In this document: piece by piece, positions 50,390-58,896 of the stretch
Position numbering within the stretch: position 1 is the stretch's first letter
Layout of the letters: the number at the start of each line of letters is the position of its first letter
Source of the DNA: Nonomuraea glycinis
Lineage (GTDB): Bacteria > Actinomycetota > Actinomycetes > Streptosporangiales > Streptosporangiaceae
Direction: 5' to 3'
Assembly: GCF_014646515.1 (NCBI RefSeq)
Contig: NZ_BMNK01000026.1
Coordinates: 1 to 64,000 of the forward strand
Length of the DNA stretch: 64,000 nucleotides
Notes under the pieces: model-generated
What the model saw: the letters and a program-made list of their open reading frames with translations, nothing else
Told to the model about the DNA's origin: nothing
Database searches by the model: none
Translations under genes and position numbers: made by a program

Positions 50390-52135
50390 GGGGCGCTCGG
50401 CGGGCAGGCCGGGCCGGGCCGGCGCCGGACGGCTGGGCCGACCGGCCGGCCTGCGGTTCGCCGCGCGCACCGCCGAGAGCGCGGCCTCCGCCACGTCCGC
50501 GCCGATGCCGGCGCCCCAGGCCGTACCCGTGTCCAGGCCGCATTCGGCGTACACGACGACATCGCCCGGTGCGCGCCCGGCGAGCACGGGCCGCTCCGGC
50601 GTCAGCTCTTCGTCCAGCGGCGGCGCGGTGCGGTGCACCGCGCGCACCTGGACGCCCCACGGCGCGAGCACCGAGCCGATCGTGCGCACGGCGTCGGCGC
50701 GGGGGCCGCTCATCTCGCTCATCCGTACGCCGCCGTCGACGTACAAGGTGGCCGGCAGGGGCGTCCTGCCGATCGGCAGCGGCGCGGACGGGTCGCCCTG
50801 GTAGAGGTACACCTCGTGGAACAGGGCCCCGATCCGGCCGGGGGACAGCTCGCCGCCCAGCGTCTCGGCCTGTGCCTGCACCCGGGCGGCCAGGTCCGCC
50901 TGCAACCCGCGCGGCAGGTTGAGGCCGTGCCAGGCGCTCATCACGTAGGCCACGCCGCCCTTGCCCGACTGGCTGTTGACCCGCACCACCGCCTCGTAGG
51001 TGCGTCCCACGTCCTTGGGATCCACCGGCAGGTACGGCATGCGCCACGGCAGCTCGGCCGGCGCCACCCCGGTGGCGGCGGCCTGCCGCTCCCGATCGTC
51101 GAAGCCCTTCTTGATGGCGTCCTGGTGCGAGCCGGAGAAGGCGGTGTAGACCAGGTCGCCGCCGTAGGGGTGCCGGGGGTGCACCGGGAGCTGGTTGCAC
51201 CGCTCCACCGTGCGGCGCACGGCGTTGATGTCGGAGAAGTTGATGCCGGGGTCGACGCCGTGGGAGAACAGGTTCATGCCCAGGGTGACCAGGCAGACGT
51301 TGCCCGCGCGCTCGCCGTTGCCGAACAGGCAGCCTTCGACCCGCTCGGCGCCGGCCAGCAGGGCCAGCTCCGCCGATGCCACGCCGGTGCCCCGGTCGTT
51401 GTGCGGGTGCACCGACAGGCACACGTGCTCGCGGTGCGGCAGGTTGCGGTCCAGCCACTCGATCTGGTCGGCGAAGACGTTGGGCAGCGAGCGCTCGACG
51501 GTGGTCGGGAAGTTCAGGATGATGCCCCGGCCCGCCTCGGGCTGCCAGACGTCCATGACGGCCGCGCACACCTCTAGGGAGAAGTCCGGCTCGGTCTCGT
51601 TGAACAGCTCGGGGGAGTACTGGTATCCCAGGTCGGTGCCGCCCAGCACGCGTTCGGCGTGCGCCATCATCACCTGGGTGCCGCGCACCGCGAGCTCGCG
51701 GCAGCCGGCCCGGTCGAGGTCGAAGACCAGCCGCCGGAACAGCGGGGAGGTGGCGTTGTAGATGTGCATCATCGCCCGGGGCGCGCCCTTGAGGCAGTCG
51801 ACGGTCTCGCGGATCAGCTCCTCGCGGGCCTGGGTCAGCACGGTGATCCGCACGTCGTCGGGGATCAGGTCGCGCTCGATGAGCAGCCGTACGAAGTCGC
51901 GGTCGTCGCGGCTGGCGGCGGGGAAGCCGACCTCGATCTCCGTGTAGCCCATGGAGACCAGGAGGTCGAACATCATGAGCTTGCGGTCCGGGCTCATCGG
52001 GCGGGCCAGGGACTGGTTGCCGTCCCGCAGGTCGGTGGAGAGCCAGCGGGGGGCCGAGCGGAGGCGCCTGCTGGGCCAGGTGCGGTCGGTCAGGTCGAGC
52101 GGGGTGAATCCGGTGTAGCGTTCGGCGCCCTGCAT
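50366..52135 (-). CDS. leuA: 2-isopropylmalate synthase (LeuA type, divergent C-terminus)
   Basis: The 589-residue enzyme condenses acetyl-CoA with 2-oxoisovalerate or a related keto acid. The aldolase barrel carries STDLRDGNQSLARPM (the metal Asp) and the HPHNDRGTG motif with two His. The C-terminal regulatory domain (about 430-550) is weakly conserved and lacks the usual leucine-site pattern, so feedback control may be lost. The start at 52135 has an AGGAAGG ribosome-binding site. It could be the sole leucine enzyme or a pathway-specific copy for the neighbouring cluster. Confidence 0.88.
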   Translation of the reverse strand: MQGAERYTGFTPLDLTDRTWPSRRLRSAPRWLSTDLRDGNQSLARPMSPDRKLMMFDLLVSMGYTEIEVGFPAASRDDRDFVRLLIERDLIPDDVRITVLTQAREELIRETVDCLKGAPRAMMHIYNATSPLFRRLVFDLDRAGCRELAVRGTQVMMAHAERVLGGTDLGYQYSPELFNETEPDFSLEVCAAVMDVWQPEAGRGIILNFPTTVERSLPNVFADQIEWLDRNLPHREHVCLSVHPHNDRGTGVASAELALLAGAERVEGCLFGNGERAGNVCLVTLGMNLFSHGVDPGINFSDINAVRRTVERCNQLPVHPRHPYGGDLVYTAFSGSHQDAIKKGFDDRERQAAATGVAPAELPWRMPYLPVDPKDVGRTYEAVVRVNSQSGKGGVAYVMSAWHGLNLPRGLQADLAARVQAQAETLGGELSPGRIGALFHEVYLYQGDPSAPLPIGRTPLPATLYVDGGVRMSEMSGPRADAVRTIGSVLAPWGVQVRAVHRTAPPLDEELTPERPVLAGRAPGDVVVYAECGLDTGTAWGAGIGADVAEAALSAVRAANRRPAGRPSRPAPARPGLPAERPRLVAAGE

Positions 52136-52480
52136 GGTCGGATGTCCTTCCTGATGGTGTCCTGTTCTGTTCGCACCGGAGGAGGTGGCCGCCGCGTGGC
52201 GGTGGTTCCGTGTCGGGTGAATTTCCGATATCAGCACTGCGCGGGTTTCAACGGGAAAAGCCTCCCCTGCGTCCATGTCAGGGGGCGGGTCCGGGACGCC
52301 GGTGATTATCTCGTGGCGAGGCCGAAACTATAGGGGTCGCCATAGCGGGACAAGGCGGTGCACCATGAGTTCGTGGCTGAAATCCAAGGGGGCAGGCCGG
52401 GGTATCGAAAGGCGTAGTCCCACTACAACTTCCGAGGTGGCCCCCTTATCAGCGGGCGTGGCGCTGATGACAATCCGGCT
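52136..52480. other. Divergent intergenic region between leuA and the UbiA gene
   Basis: On the minus strand TATAGT (52332-52327) is a strong -10 box with TTGTCC about 15 nt upstream, giving a leuA leader of about 185 nt in which the leuA frame stays open back to 52276. No leucine-rich leader peptide was recognised. On the plus strand GACAAT (52469-52474) lies 6 nt before ATG 52481 of the UbiA gene, a leaderless pattern. A short open frame from ATG 52365 overlaps the UbiA start and is not called. Confidence 0.5.
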
Positions 52481-53419
52481 ATGCCAGGTAAATGGACTCC
52501 CTCGGCCCCGTTCCCCGCTGATGTCCTCGCCGGTGCGCGGGTCGTCGCCCTGTGCCTCGCCGAAGCCCGTCCGTCCGTGCTGGCCGTCTCGTCGCTCCGC
52601 TATCTGACCGGGGTCGCCCTGGCGCTGCCGATCACCTCGCTCGCCGAGCCCGCCAGGGTCCTGCAAGGGGGACTCGCCTGGGTGCTTTCGATCTTCGCGA
52701 TCTACCTCTTCAACGGCGTCACCGACATCACCGAGGATCGCATCAACGGCTCCGGCCGGCCGATCGCCAGGGGGGGCCTGTCTCCCGGCACGGCCACGGC
52801 CGTGGCCGCCGGGGCGGCCGTCCTCGCGCTCGTCGCCACGGTGGGCCTGCCCGGGCCGATGAGCTGGATCATCGCCGTCAACCTCGGGCTCGGCTACCTC
52901 TACTCGGGGCCGCCCGCCGCCCTGAAGGGCAGCTCCGGTGGCACGGTGGCGGTCCTCGTGCTGTCCGGGCTGCTGTCCTACCTCGCCGGGTTCACCGTCG
53001 CGACGGCCGACACCGGCGGGGTCGCGCCGACCGGGCTGATCGTGTTCGCCGCCACCGCGACCTGCTGGATGGTCATGGTCGGCGTGCCGGCGAAGGACCT
53101 GTCCGACATCCCGGGGGACGCGGCGGCCGGCCGGCGCACGGTCGGCGTGCTGCTCGGCGAGCGGGTGTCGAGCCGGCTGATGATGGTGGCCGCGCTGACG
53201 CTGCTGGCCGCCTTCTGCGTGGCCGTGGTGATCTGGGAGGCGCGGCTGGCCGGTGTGCTGGCGGCGATGGCGGCCGGGGTCACGGCGGTGGTCGCGGCGG
53301 GGACGCGCGTCCGGGTCCGGGCGGCTGAGCAGGAGCGCGGAGCGCGACGGCGGCCATACAAGACCTTTATGGCCACGCAACACCTTGTTCACATTACGGC
53401 TGTCTTGTCGAACATATGA
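52481..53419 (+). CDS. UbiA-family prenyltransferase
   Basis: The 312-residue membrane protein has about eight helices and both Asp-rich motifs: NGVTDITEDRINGSGRP (a variant of NDxxDxxxD, with Gly at the second position) and AKDLSDIPGDAAAGRRT. It should transfer an isoprenyl chain to an aromatic or similar acceptor. No quinone or terpene synthase gene is near, and the altered first motif may change specificity. A GACAAT box 6 nt upstream supports a leaderless ATG. It lies divergently beside leuA and before a two-component system. Confidence 0.85.
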   Translation: MPGKWTPSAPFPADVLAGARVVALCLAEARPSVLAVSSLRYLTGVALALPITSLAEPARVLQGGLAWVLSIFAIYLFNGVTDITEDRINGSGRPIARGGLSPGTATAVAAGAAVLALVATVGLPGPMSWIIAVNLGLGYLYSGPPAALKGSSGGTVAVLVLSGLLSYLAGFTVATADTGGVAPTGLIVFAATATCWMVMVGVPAKDLSDIPGDAAAGRRTVGVLLGERVSSRLMMVAALTLLAAFCVAVVIWEARLAGVLAAMAAGVTAVVAAGTRVRVRAAEQERGARRRPYKTFMATQHLVHITAVLSNI

Positions 53420-53500
53420 CGCTATATGTTGCGGTGATCTCCCCGATGATCGATAGTGGGAGGCGTGCTTGTACTCGGCCCACGGCCGGAGGGGACGTCA

Positions 53501-54601
53501 GTGGAGGGGGCTCACAAAGCAACGGATGATCCGGCGAGATGCGTCGATTCGTGTCGCGACGAAATCCTCGCGGAATTCGAGTCGGCCCTGCTGACCACCG
53601 GAAACGCCGTTTTCGCGGCTTCCCAGGCCAGGCGTCAGGCCCTATTGACCGCGCAGTACGTTCTGGAGGACGTGGCCGCTACGCTACGCGCCGGAAAGGT
53701 CCAGGTCAGTAACCGGCACAAACTTCATGCGCGTGAAGTGGGAAACGCCAGAGCCGCGGAAGGAGTTCACCCTGCCGCTTCTCTTGAGGCGGGCTCACTT
53801 TTCTTCCGCACTGCCGTCAATCATCTCGCCCGGCGCATGGCCGTCGAATTCGACGAGCCCGCCGAGGTGCTGGCGCTGGCCGTCACCGGCATGGAGGAGA
53901 GCCTGTCGCGGCGGGTCCGTGACGCGTCGGAGAGCTACAACGGCTTCCTGCTCAACCAGGTGCACCAGGCCCAGGAGGACGAGCGCCGGCGCATCGCGCG
54001 GGAACTGCACGACCGGATAGGGCACGGCATCAGCGTCGCCCACCAGCAACTGGCCCTGTCGGAGGTCTACCACGCCACCGACCCGGCGCGCGCCCTGGCC
54101 AAGATCGCGGTCGTGCAGCAGGCCGTACAGGAGATCATGGAGAATCTGCGGCAGATCACCTCCGAGCTGCACCCGGCCACCCCGGCGGGTGACCTGGAGA
54201 AGTCCCTGCTGAGCTTCCTGGAGACGGTCGAGGACGACGACGTGTGCGTCGGCCTCGACGTCAACGGCGACGAGTCCTGGGCGGATCCGGCGAGCATCGG
54301 CGAGGCGTTCCTCATCGTCCGCGAGGCGGCGCGCAACGCGCTCACCCACGCCGGCGCCGCGTCGGTGTTCATCCGGGTGGACATCGCCCCGCACGCGCTG
54401 ATCGCGTCGGTGCAGGACGACGGCCGGGGCTTCGACCCGGCGACCGCCCGCGAGCAGGGCGGCGTGGGCCTGGCCTCGATGCGTGAGCGGGCCGCGCTGC
54501 TCGGCGGCCGGGTCGTGATCTCCAGCACGCCGCGCGGCGGCTGCCTGGTCGAAGTGTTCATCCCACTCAAGAGGCAAAACGGTGGACCGGACGGCGGCTG
54601 A
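53501..54601 (+). CDS. NarL-type sensor histidine kinase
   Basis: The 366-residue protein has a coiled, Cys-containing N-terminal region, a HisKA_3 dimerisation domain with ERRRIARELHDRIGHG (phospho-accepting His in ELHD), and a HATPase domain with REAARNALTHAGA, DDGRGFD and GGVGLASMRERAALLGG. No membrane helix is visible, so it senses an intracellular signal. GTG 53501 is preferred, with GGAGGGG at 53487-53493; the frame is open to GTG 53456. The response-regulator gene overlaps the 3' end by 20 nt. Confidence 0.92.
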   Translation: MEGAHKATDDPARCVDSCRDEILAEFESALLTTGNAVFAASQARRQALLTAQYVLEDVAATLRAGKVQVSNRHKLHAREVGNARAAEGVHPAASLEAGSLFFRTAVNHLARRMAVEFDEPAEVLALAVTGMEESLSRRVRDASESYNGFLLNQVHQAQEDERRRIARELHDRIGHGISVAHQQLALSEVYHATDPARALAKIAVVQQAVQEIMENLRQITSELHPATPAGDLEKSLLSFLETVEDDDVCVGLDVNGDESWADPASIGEAFLIVREAARNALTHAGAASVFIRVDIAPHALIASVQDDGRGFDPATAREQGGVGLASMRERAALLGGRVVISSTPRGGCLVEVFIPLKRQNGGPDGG

Positions 54602-55250
54602 CACGACCATCTCCATCGCTCTGGTGGACGACCATGCGCTGTTCCGGGAGGGGCTGCGCGAGATTCTCGAGTCCGTGGGCGACATGAGGATCGTCGGCGA
54701 GGCCGGCGACTCGACGGCCGCCGTCACCCTGGTCGCCGGCACCCGCCCCGACGTCGTGCTGCTGGACGTGGAGATCCCCGGCGACGAGGTCACCGAGACC
54801 GTCTCCCGGATCCGCACCCTGTCGCCGGACACCAGGATCATCATCCTGAGCATGTACGACGGTCCGCAGCTGCTCAGCAGGCTGCTGGGCGCGGGGATCC
54901 GCGGCTATCTGCTCAAGAGCGTGCACCGGCACGAGCTGATCGCGGCGGTGCGCAGCGTGCGCGAGGACCCCTCCAGGGTGGTGCTCGCCGTCTCGCGCAA
55001 CAGCGTCGCCCAGGTGGAGGCGGCGGCCGCGCCGACGCTGTCGGACAAGGAGTTGGAAGTGCTCCAGCTCGCGGCGCAGGCGCTGAGCAACAGCCAGATC
55101 GCCCGCAAGCTCGGCCTGGCCGAGGCGACGGTGAAGCGCCACATGCGCAACATCTTCGTCAAGCTCAACGCGGTCTCGCGGATCGACGCGGTGAACAAGG
55201 CGCTGGCCGCCTCCCTGATCATGCCGCAGGGCAGGACCGACCCGGACTGA
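54582..55250 (+). CDS. NarL/LuxR-family response regulator
   Basis: The 222-residue protein has a receiver domain (LVDDHALFREGL; phospho-Asp in VVLLDVEIPG; LLGAGIRGYLLKSV with the conserved Lys) and a LuxR helix-turn-helix (LSDKELEVLQLAAQ... SNSQIARKLGLAEATVKRHM). It starts with GTG and overlaps the kinase gene, forming one cognate pair. Its position beside a biosynthetic cluster suggests cluster or stress control, which is inference. Confidence 0.95.
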   Translation: MDRTAADTTISIALVDDHALFREGLREILESVGDMRIVGEAGDSTAAVTLVAGTRPDVVLLDVEIPGDEVTETVSRIRTLSPDTRIIILSMYDGPQLLSRLLGAGIRGYLLKSVHRHELIAAVRSVREDPSRVVLAVSRNSVAQVEAAAAPTLSDKELEVLQLAAQALSNSQIARKLGLAEATVKRHMRNIFVKLNAVSRIDAVNKALAASLIMPQGRTDPD

Positions 55251-55258
55251 CCCGCGCC

Positions 55259-56230
55259 TCAGATCAGCGGGACCGGCGAGTGCGCCAATTCGGCGGGGAA
55301 GCTCCCGGGGAACAGCCCGGTCAGCCGCTCGCGGACCTCCGGTGGCAGCTCGACCGCCGAGGCGGCGAGGTTCATCTCCAGGTGCACCTGGTCACGGGTG
55401 CTGGGCACCGGCACGATGTGCTCCTCGCGCGCCAGCAACCAGGCCAGCGCGAGCCGGCCCGTGCCCAGGTCGAGCCGGGCGGCCACGGTCTCCAGCCGCT
55501 GCAGCGGCCCGGCGTGCAGCCGCAGCCGCTCGGGCCTGAACCGGGGGTCGGAGCGCCGCCAGTCGCCCGGGGTGAGCCGGTCGGTCCTGATCCGGCCGGT
55601 CAGGAAGCCGCGGCCGAGCGGGCGGACCGCCACGATGGCGACGCCCAGCTCACGCGCGGTGGTGAGCAGCGTGGCGTCGACGCAGGTCCCCCAGAGGGAG
55701 TATTCGATGGCGAGCGCGGCGATCGGGTGCACGGCGTGGGCCCGCCGGAGCTGCTCGGTGGTGGCGTTGGACAGCCCGATGTAGCCGATCTTGCCGGCCC
55801 GCACCAGCTCGGCCAGCCGGGCCACGCCGTCCTCGATCGGCGCCCGGGAGCCACGGCACTGCAGGTAGTAGAGGCCGATGCGGTCGATGCCGAGGCGGCG
55901 GAGCGACGACTCGCAGGCGCGCTCCAGGTCGCCGGGGCGCTCGTCGACCTCCACCGTCTCCTGGGGGCCGCGCACGCGCATGCCGCCGCGGGTGGCCACC
56001 ACGACCTCGCCGGACCGCCCGGCGACGGCCCGGCCGACCATCCGCTCCACCTCGCCGGCCGCGTAGAAGTCGGCCGTGTCGAGGAAGGTCACACCGGCGT
56101 CGAGCGCCCGGCGGACCAGCCGGTCCGCCTCCGTGGCCTCGACGGGGCCGTAGGCACCGCTCAGGGCCATTGAGCCGAGTCCGATCGCGGAAATCACCGG
56201 TCCCGTTCGGCCTAGCCTCGTGTAGCGCAC
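55259..56230 (-). CDS. Aldo/keto reductase, candidate deoxysugar reductase, altered tetrad
   Basis: The 323-residue protein has the AKR barrel (GLGSMALSG, DTADFYAAGEVE with Asp and Tyr, WGTCVDATLL). In the usual tetrad Lys and His are found in VATKxG and YYLHR; here VVVATRGGMR and LYYLQCRGSR give Arg and Gln instead. It belongs to the group that includes TylCII/EryBII-type 2,3-reductases of deoxysugar pathways, consistent with neighbours. Because of the substitutions its activity is uncertain. It starts with GTG, divergent from the F420-type gene, and is 8 nt from the convergent response regulator. Confidence 0.8.
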   Translation of the reverse strand: MRYTRLGRTGPVISAIGLGSMALSGAYGPVEATEADRLVRRALDAGVTFLDTADFYAAGEVERMVGRAVAGRSGEVVVATRGGMRVRGPQETVEVDERPGDLERACESSLRRLGIDRIGLYYLQCRGSRAPIEDGVARLAELVRAGKIGYIGLSNATTEQLRRAHAVHPIAALAIEYSLWGTCVDATLLTTARELGVAIVAVRPLGRGFLTGRIRTDRLTPGDWRRSDPRFRPERLRLHAGPLQRLETVAARLDLGTGRLALAWLLAREEHIVPVPSTRDQVHLEMNLAASAVELPPEVRERLTGLFPGSFPAELAHSPVPLI

Positions 56231-56557
56231 CGAATTCCCTTCACGTGCCCCCCGACTCGTTGACAGCTCTAGTCAAAGTGTGTTGAGCCGCTAAGTCAAA
56301 TGGGACTATTTCCACGGGTGCCTTGCCGAGGAACCCGAGACCATGGTACGGCCGTGATGTGCTAAAGCACGATTTTTCCCCCTACGTTGTCGTAGGGGTG
56401 CCAGGTGTCTGTGCAGATTGTCGTGGATCCAGACCCCTACTCGCCCTTATTTCCCGTACGAGTGGGAGCGGGAATTCTTTCAGGGCTACAGGGAATTGTG
56501 GAAATTAGTTACTGTTCGGGGGAATCCCTGCTGTTACAGGCCCCTGTGGAGGTACGT
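56231..56557 (+). promoter_or_regulatory. Long regulatory region before the F420-type gene
   Basis: This AT-richer stretch holds two tandem 17-bp dyads, TTGACAGCTCTAGTCAA (56260-56276) and TTGAGCCGCTAAGTCAA (56283-56299), 23 bp apart. Then come GTGCTAAAGCAC (56359-56370) followed by GATTTTT, and a perfect 8-bp hairpin CCCCTACG-TTGT-CGTAGGGG (56379-56398). A GTG at 56405 begins an open frame in phase with the next gene, but those 51 codons show no family similarity. Confidence 0.5.
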
Positions 56558-57406
56558 GTGACCGGCCCCCTCAGGTTCGGTGTGGTTCTCATCACAGAGG
56601 ACTGTTCCCGAGCCGAGTGGATGACCAAATGCCGCCGGGCGGAGGCGCTGGGTTACGACGTGATCGCCGTGCCCGACCACCTGAACCTGCTCTCGCCCTT
56701 CCCGTCGGCGATGCTGGCCGCCGAGGCCACCGAGCGCGCGGCCATCGGCACGTACGTGCTCAACGCCGCGTTCCACCACCCCGTCCTGCTGGCCAGGGAC
56801 GTCACCACCACCGACCGGCTCATCGGCGGGCGGCTGGAGCTGGGACTCGGCACGGGCTACGTCAGGTCCGAGTTCGCCGCCCTGGGCCTGCCCGACGACC
56901 CGGCCTCGCGTACGCGCCGGCTGGAGGAGCTGGTCGGCGCGCTGGACCCGCTGCTGGCGGGCAAGGGGCCACCGCTCATGATCGGCGGCCACGGCGACCG
57001 CGTGCTCCGGCTGGCCGCGCGGCGGGCCGAGATCGTCAGCTTCACCGGCGCCCCCTACCGGGCGGAGTACGGCAGGACCGCCCTGGTCGACGCGGCGGAG
57101 CTGCTGCGGCGGGTGGAGTTCGTCCGGGCCGTGGCCGGGCCGCGCGCCGCGCGGATCGAGCTGAACGTGCTGTCCAAGGCCACGGTGCTGACCGGTGACC
57201 GGCGGGCCGGCGCCGAGACCGTCCGCCGGTACGCCCCGGATCTGCCGCCGGAGCGGCTGCTGGAGCTGCCGACGCTGTTCGTGGGGACGCCGGCGCAGAT
57301 CGCGGAGCAGGTGCGCGGGCACCGGGAGCGGTTCGGCCTGTCCTACTTCACCGTGATGGAGCCGGCCATGGCGGACTTCGGCAAGGTCATCGAGCTGCTG
57401 CGGTGA
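56558..57406 (+). CDS. LLM-class F420-dependent oxidoreductase
   Basis: The 282-residue protein has the luciferase-like barrel of F420-dependent reductases and monooxygenases: LRFGVVLITEDCSRAEWMTK, AEALGYDVIAVPDHLN, GGRLELGLGTGYVRSEF and the late VGTPAQIAEQVRGH. F420 use is inferred from the family and host. GTG 56558 has GGAGG at 56547-56551. The last 20 nt overlap the convergent 2,3-dehydratase gene. It might modify the cluster's product or its sugar. Confidence 0.85.
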   Translation: MTGPLRFGVVLITEDCSRAEWMTKCRRAEALGYDVIAVPDHLNLLSPFPSAMLAAEATERAAIGTYVLNAAFHHPVLLARDVTTTDRLIGGRLELGLGTGYVRSEFAALGLPDDPASRTRRLEELVGALDPLLAGKGPPLMIGGHGDRVLRLAARRAEIVSFTGAPYRAEYGRTALVDAAELLRRVEFVRAVAGPRAARIELNVLSKATVLTGDRRAGAETVRRYAPDLPPERLLELPTLFVGTPAQIAEQVRGHRERFGLSYFTVMEPAMADFGKVIELLR

Positions 57407-58739
57407 GCCGGTCGGCGTGCGCCAGGCCGTGCAGGCAGCTGACTAGGGTGCGGGCCTCGACGTTCAGGTAGTAGCTGTGCCGCAGCAGCTCGTCGAGCTG
57501 GTGCAGGGCCACCCAGCGGAAGTCCGGGTGGCCGGGCAGCGGGTCCTCGGCGGTCTCCACCACGAGGTAGCGATTGCGCGCGTGGTAGAAGCGCCCGCCC
57601 TCCTCCGCCAGCACCGTGTCGAAGCGCACGCTGCCGGGCTCGGCGGCGAGCACCTCCGCCAGCAGCGGCGGCCGGGCCCGGGACGGCAGGTGGTCGTAGT
57701 TGCCGGGAGTGCACTGCACGGTGGGGGCCAGCTCCACCACGTCGGTGTAGCCGGGATCGACCCGCGCGTGCGCCAGGGCGTGCAGCACGCCGCCGATCCG
57801 CCTGACCAGGAACGCGGCGACGCCGGTGCCCACGGGCGCGATCATCGGCTGGTCCCACCCGCCGACCTCGCGTCCGCACGCGCGCACCCGTACCCCGATG
57901 ACCTCGAAGAACCTGCCGGTGTCGTGCGTGATGCGGCCCTCGGCCCGCCGCCACGCGCGCAGCCGCCCGAGCGCGAGCGGCCGGGCCTGGATGTCGGCCG
58001 TGGAGCGCAGGCCGCTCAGCCAGCTCAAGATCTCGCCCGTGGTGTGCACGGCGGGGCGGCCCGGCAGGCGGGAGCAGGCCACGAGCGCGCCGAAGCCCTC
58101 GGCCGCCGGGCCGGGCTGGGGCGGCAGGCAGGCCAGCACCGTACGGGCGTCCATGTTCACCAGCTCCGGCACGGACAGCAGCGCGTGCACCCGGTGCAGC
58201 GGCAGCCAGCGGAACCCCTCGGCCGCCTCGACGTGCGCGGCGACCTCCACCACCATGTTGCGGTTGCGCTTGCGGTAGAACCACGCGCCCTGCTCGGACT
58301 GGCGCACGTCGGCGAGCACCCGGCCGCGCGCCTCCCGGAAGAAGTCCAGGTACGGCACCGGCCGCCCCTCGTGCACCCGCGTGTAGTTGCTCCTGGTGGC
58401 CTGCACGGTGGGCGAGAGCTGCGGCCCGTCGGGATTGCCCGGCTCGTTCTTGGCCTGCATCAGCAGGTACGGCACGCCGTCCACCCGCTTGAGCAGGATG
58501 CCGAGGATGCCCGCCTCGGGCTGGTTGATGATGGGCTGCGTCCAGGCGGTCACCGGCCCCGCCGGATGCCGGACGTCCAGGCCCTCGACGGTGAAGAAGC
58601 GCCCGCTGCGGTGCCGGAGGTCGCCCGTCACCGGGTCGGCACGCCATCCGGCCAACTCCTCCAGAGGCACCCGCGTCACCTCCATGAAGGTGTGGCCGGC
58701 GACCTCCTCCAGCCAGTCGCGCACGTCGATGATGGCCAC
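57387..58739 (-). CDS. NDP-hexose 2,3-dehydratase (EvaA/TylCVI type)
   Basis: The 450-residue enzyme removes water across C2-C3 of TDP-4-keto-6-deoxyglucose, the first committed step to 2,6-dideoxysugars. Two homologous halves are visible: TQPIINQPEAGILGILLKRV with LSPTVQATRSNYTRV in the first, and DQPMIAPVGTGVAAFLVRRI with LAPTVQCTPGNYDHL in the second, as expected for the internally duplicated family. The start is GTG. It overlaps the convergent F420-type gene by 20 nt. Confidence 0.93.
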   Translation of the reverse strand: MAIIDVRDWLEEVAGHTFMEVTRVPLEELAGWRADPVTGDLRHRSGRFFTVEGLDVRHPAGPVTAWTQPIINQPEAGILGILLKRVDGVPYLLMQAKNEPGNPDGPQLSPTVQATRSNYTRVHEGRPVPYLDFFREARGRVLADVRQSEQGAWFYRKRNRNMVVEVAAHVEAAEGFRWLPLHRVHALLSVPELVNMDARTVLACLPPQPGPAAEGFGALVACSRLPGRPAVHTTGEILSWLSGLRSTADIQARPLALGRLRAWRRAEGRITHDTGRFFEVIGVRVRACGREVGGWDQPMIAPVGTGVAAFLVRRIGGVLHALAHARVDPGYTDVVELAPTVQCTPGNYDHLPSRARPPLLAEVLAAEPGSVRFDTVLAEEGGRFYHARNRYLVVETAEDPLPGHPDFRWVALHQLDELLRHSYYLNVEARTLVSCLHGLAHADRLTAAAR

Positions 58740-58874
58740 TCCTCAGCGCTCGCGGGTCCGTCATGGCCGAACCTGCCACGCGGCCGCCACCCCGCTCAAC
58801 CCCTGCCCGCCCGCACCCGTCCCCTGTCCTGCGAGCCCGATGGAATAGGGGTTCTGCGCCGGTACGACCCTTCA

Positions 58875-58896
58875 TAGGCTTCTAGGGTGGACGCCA
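58875..58896 (+). promoter_or_regulatory. Leaderless -10 box of the DUF1707 gene
   Basis: TAGGGT at 58883-58888 lies 7 nt before ATG 58896. A second box, TAGGCT at 58875-58880, is 6 nt before GTG 58887, so two starts differing by three codons are possible. Confidence 0.5.

Noticed and set aside
47645..51577. Open frame of 1310 codons on the plus strand opposite the LAL and leuA genes
   Set aside because: It spans two real minus-strand genes and their junction, has low-complexity composition and no recognisable domain.
52276..52480. Leucine-rich attenuator peptide before leuA
   Set aside because: The leader of about 185 nt has an open frame but no run of Leu codons and no paired terminator/antiterminator that I can see.
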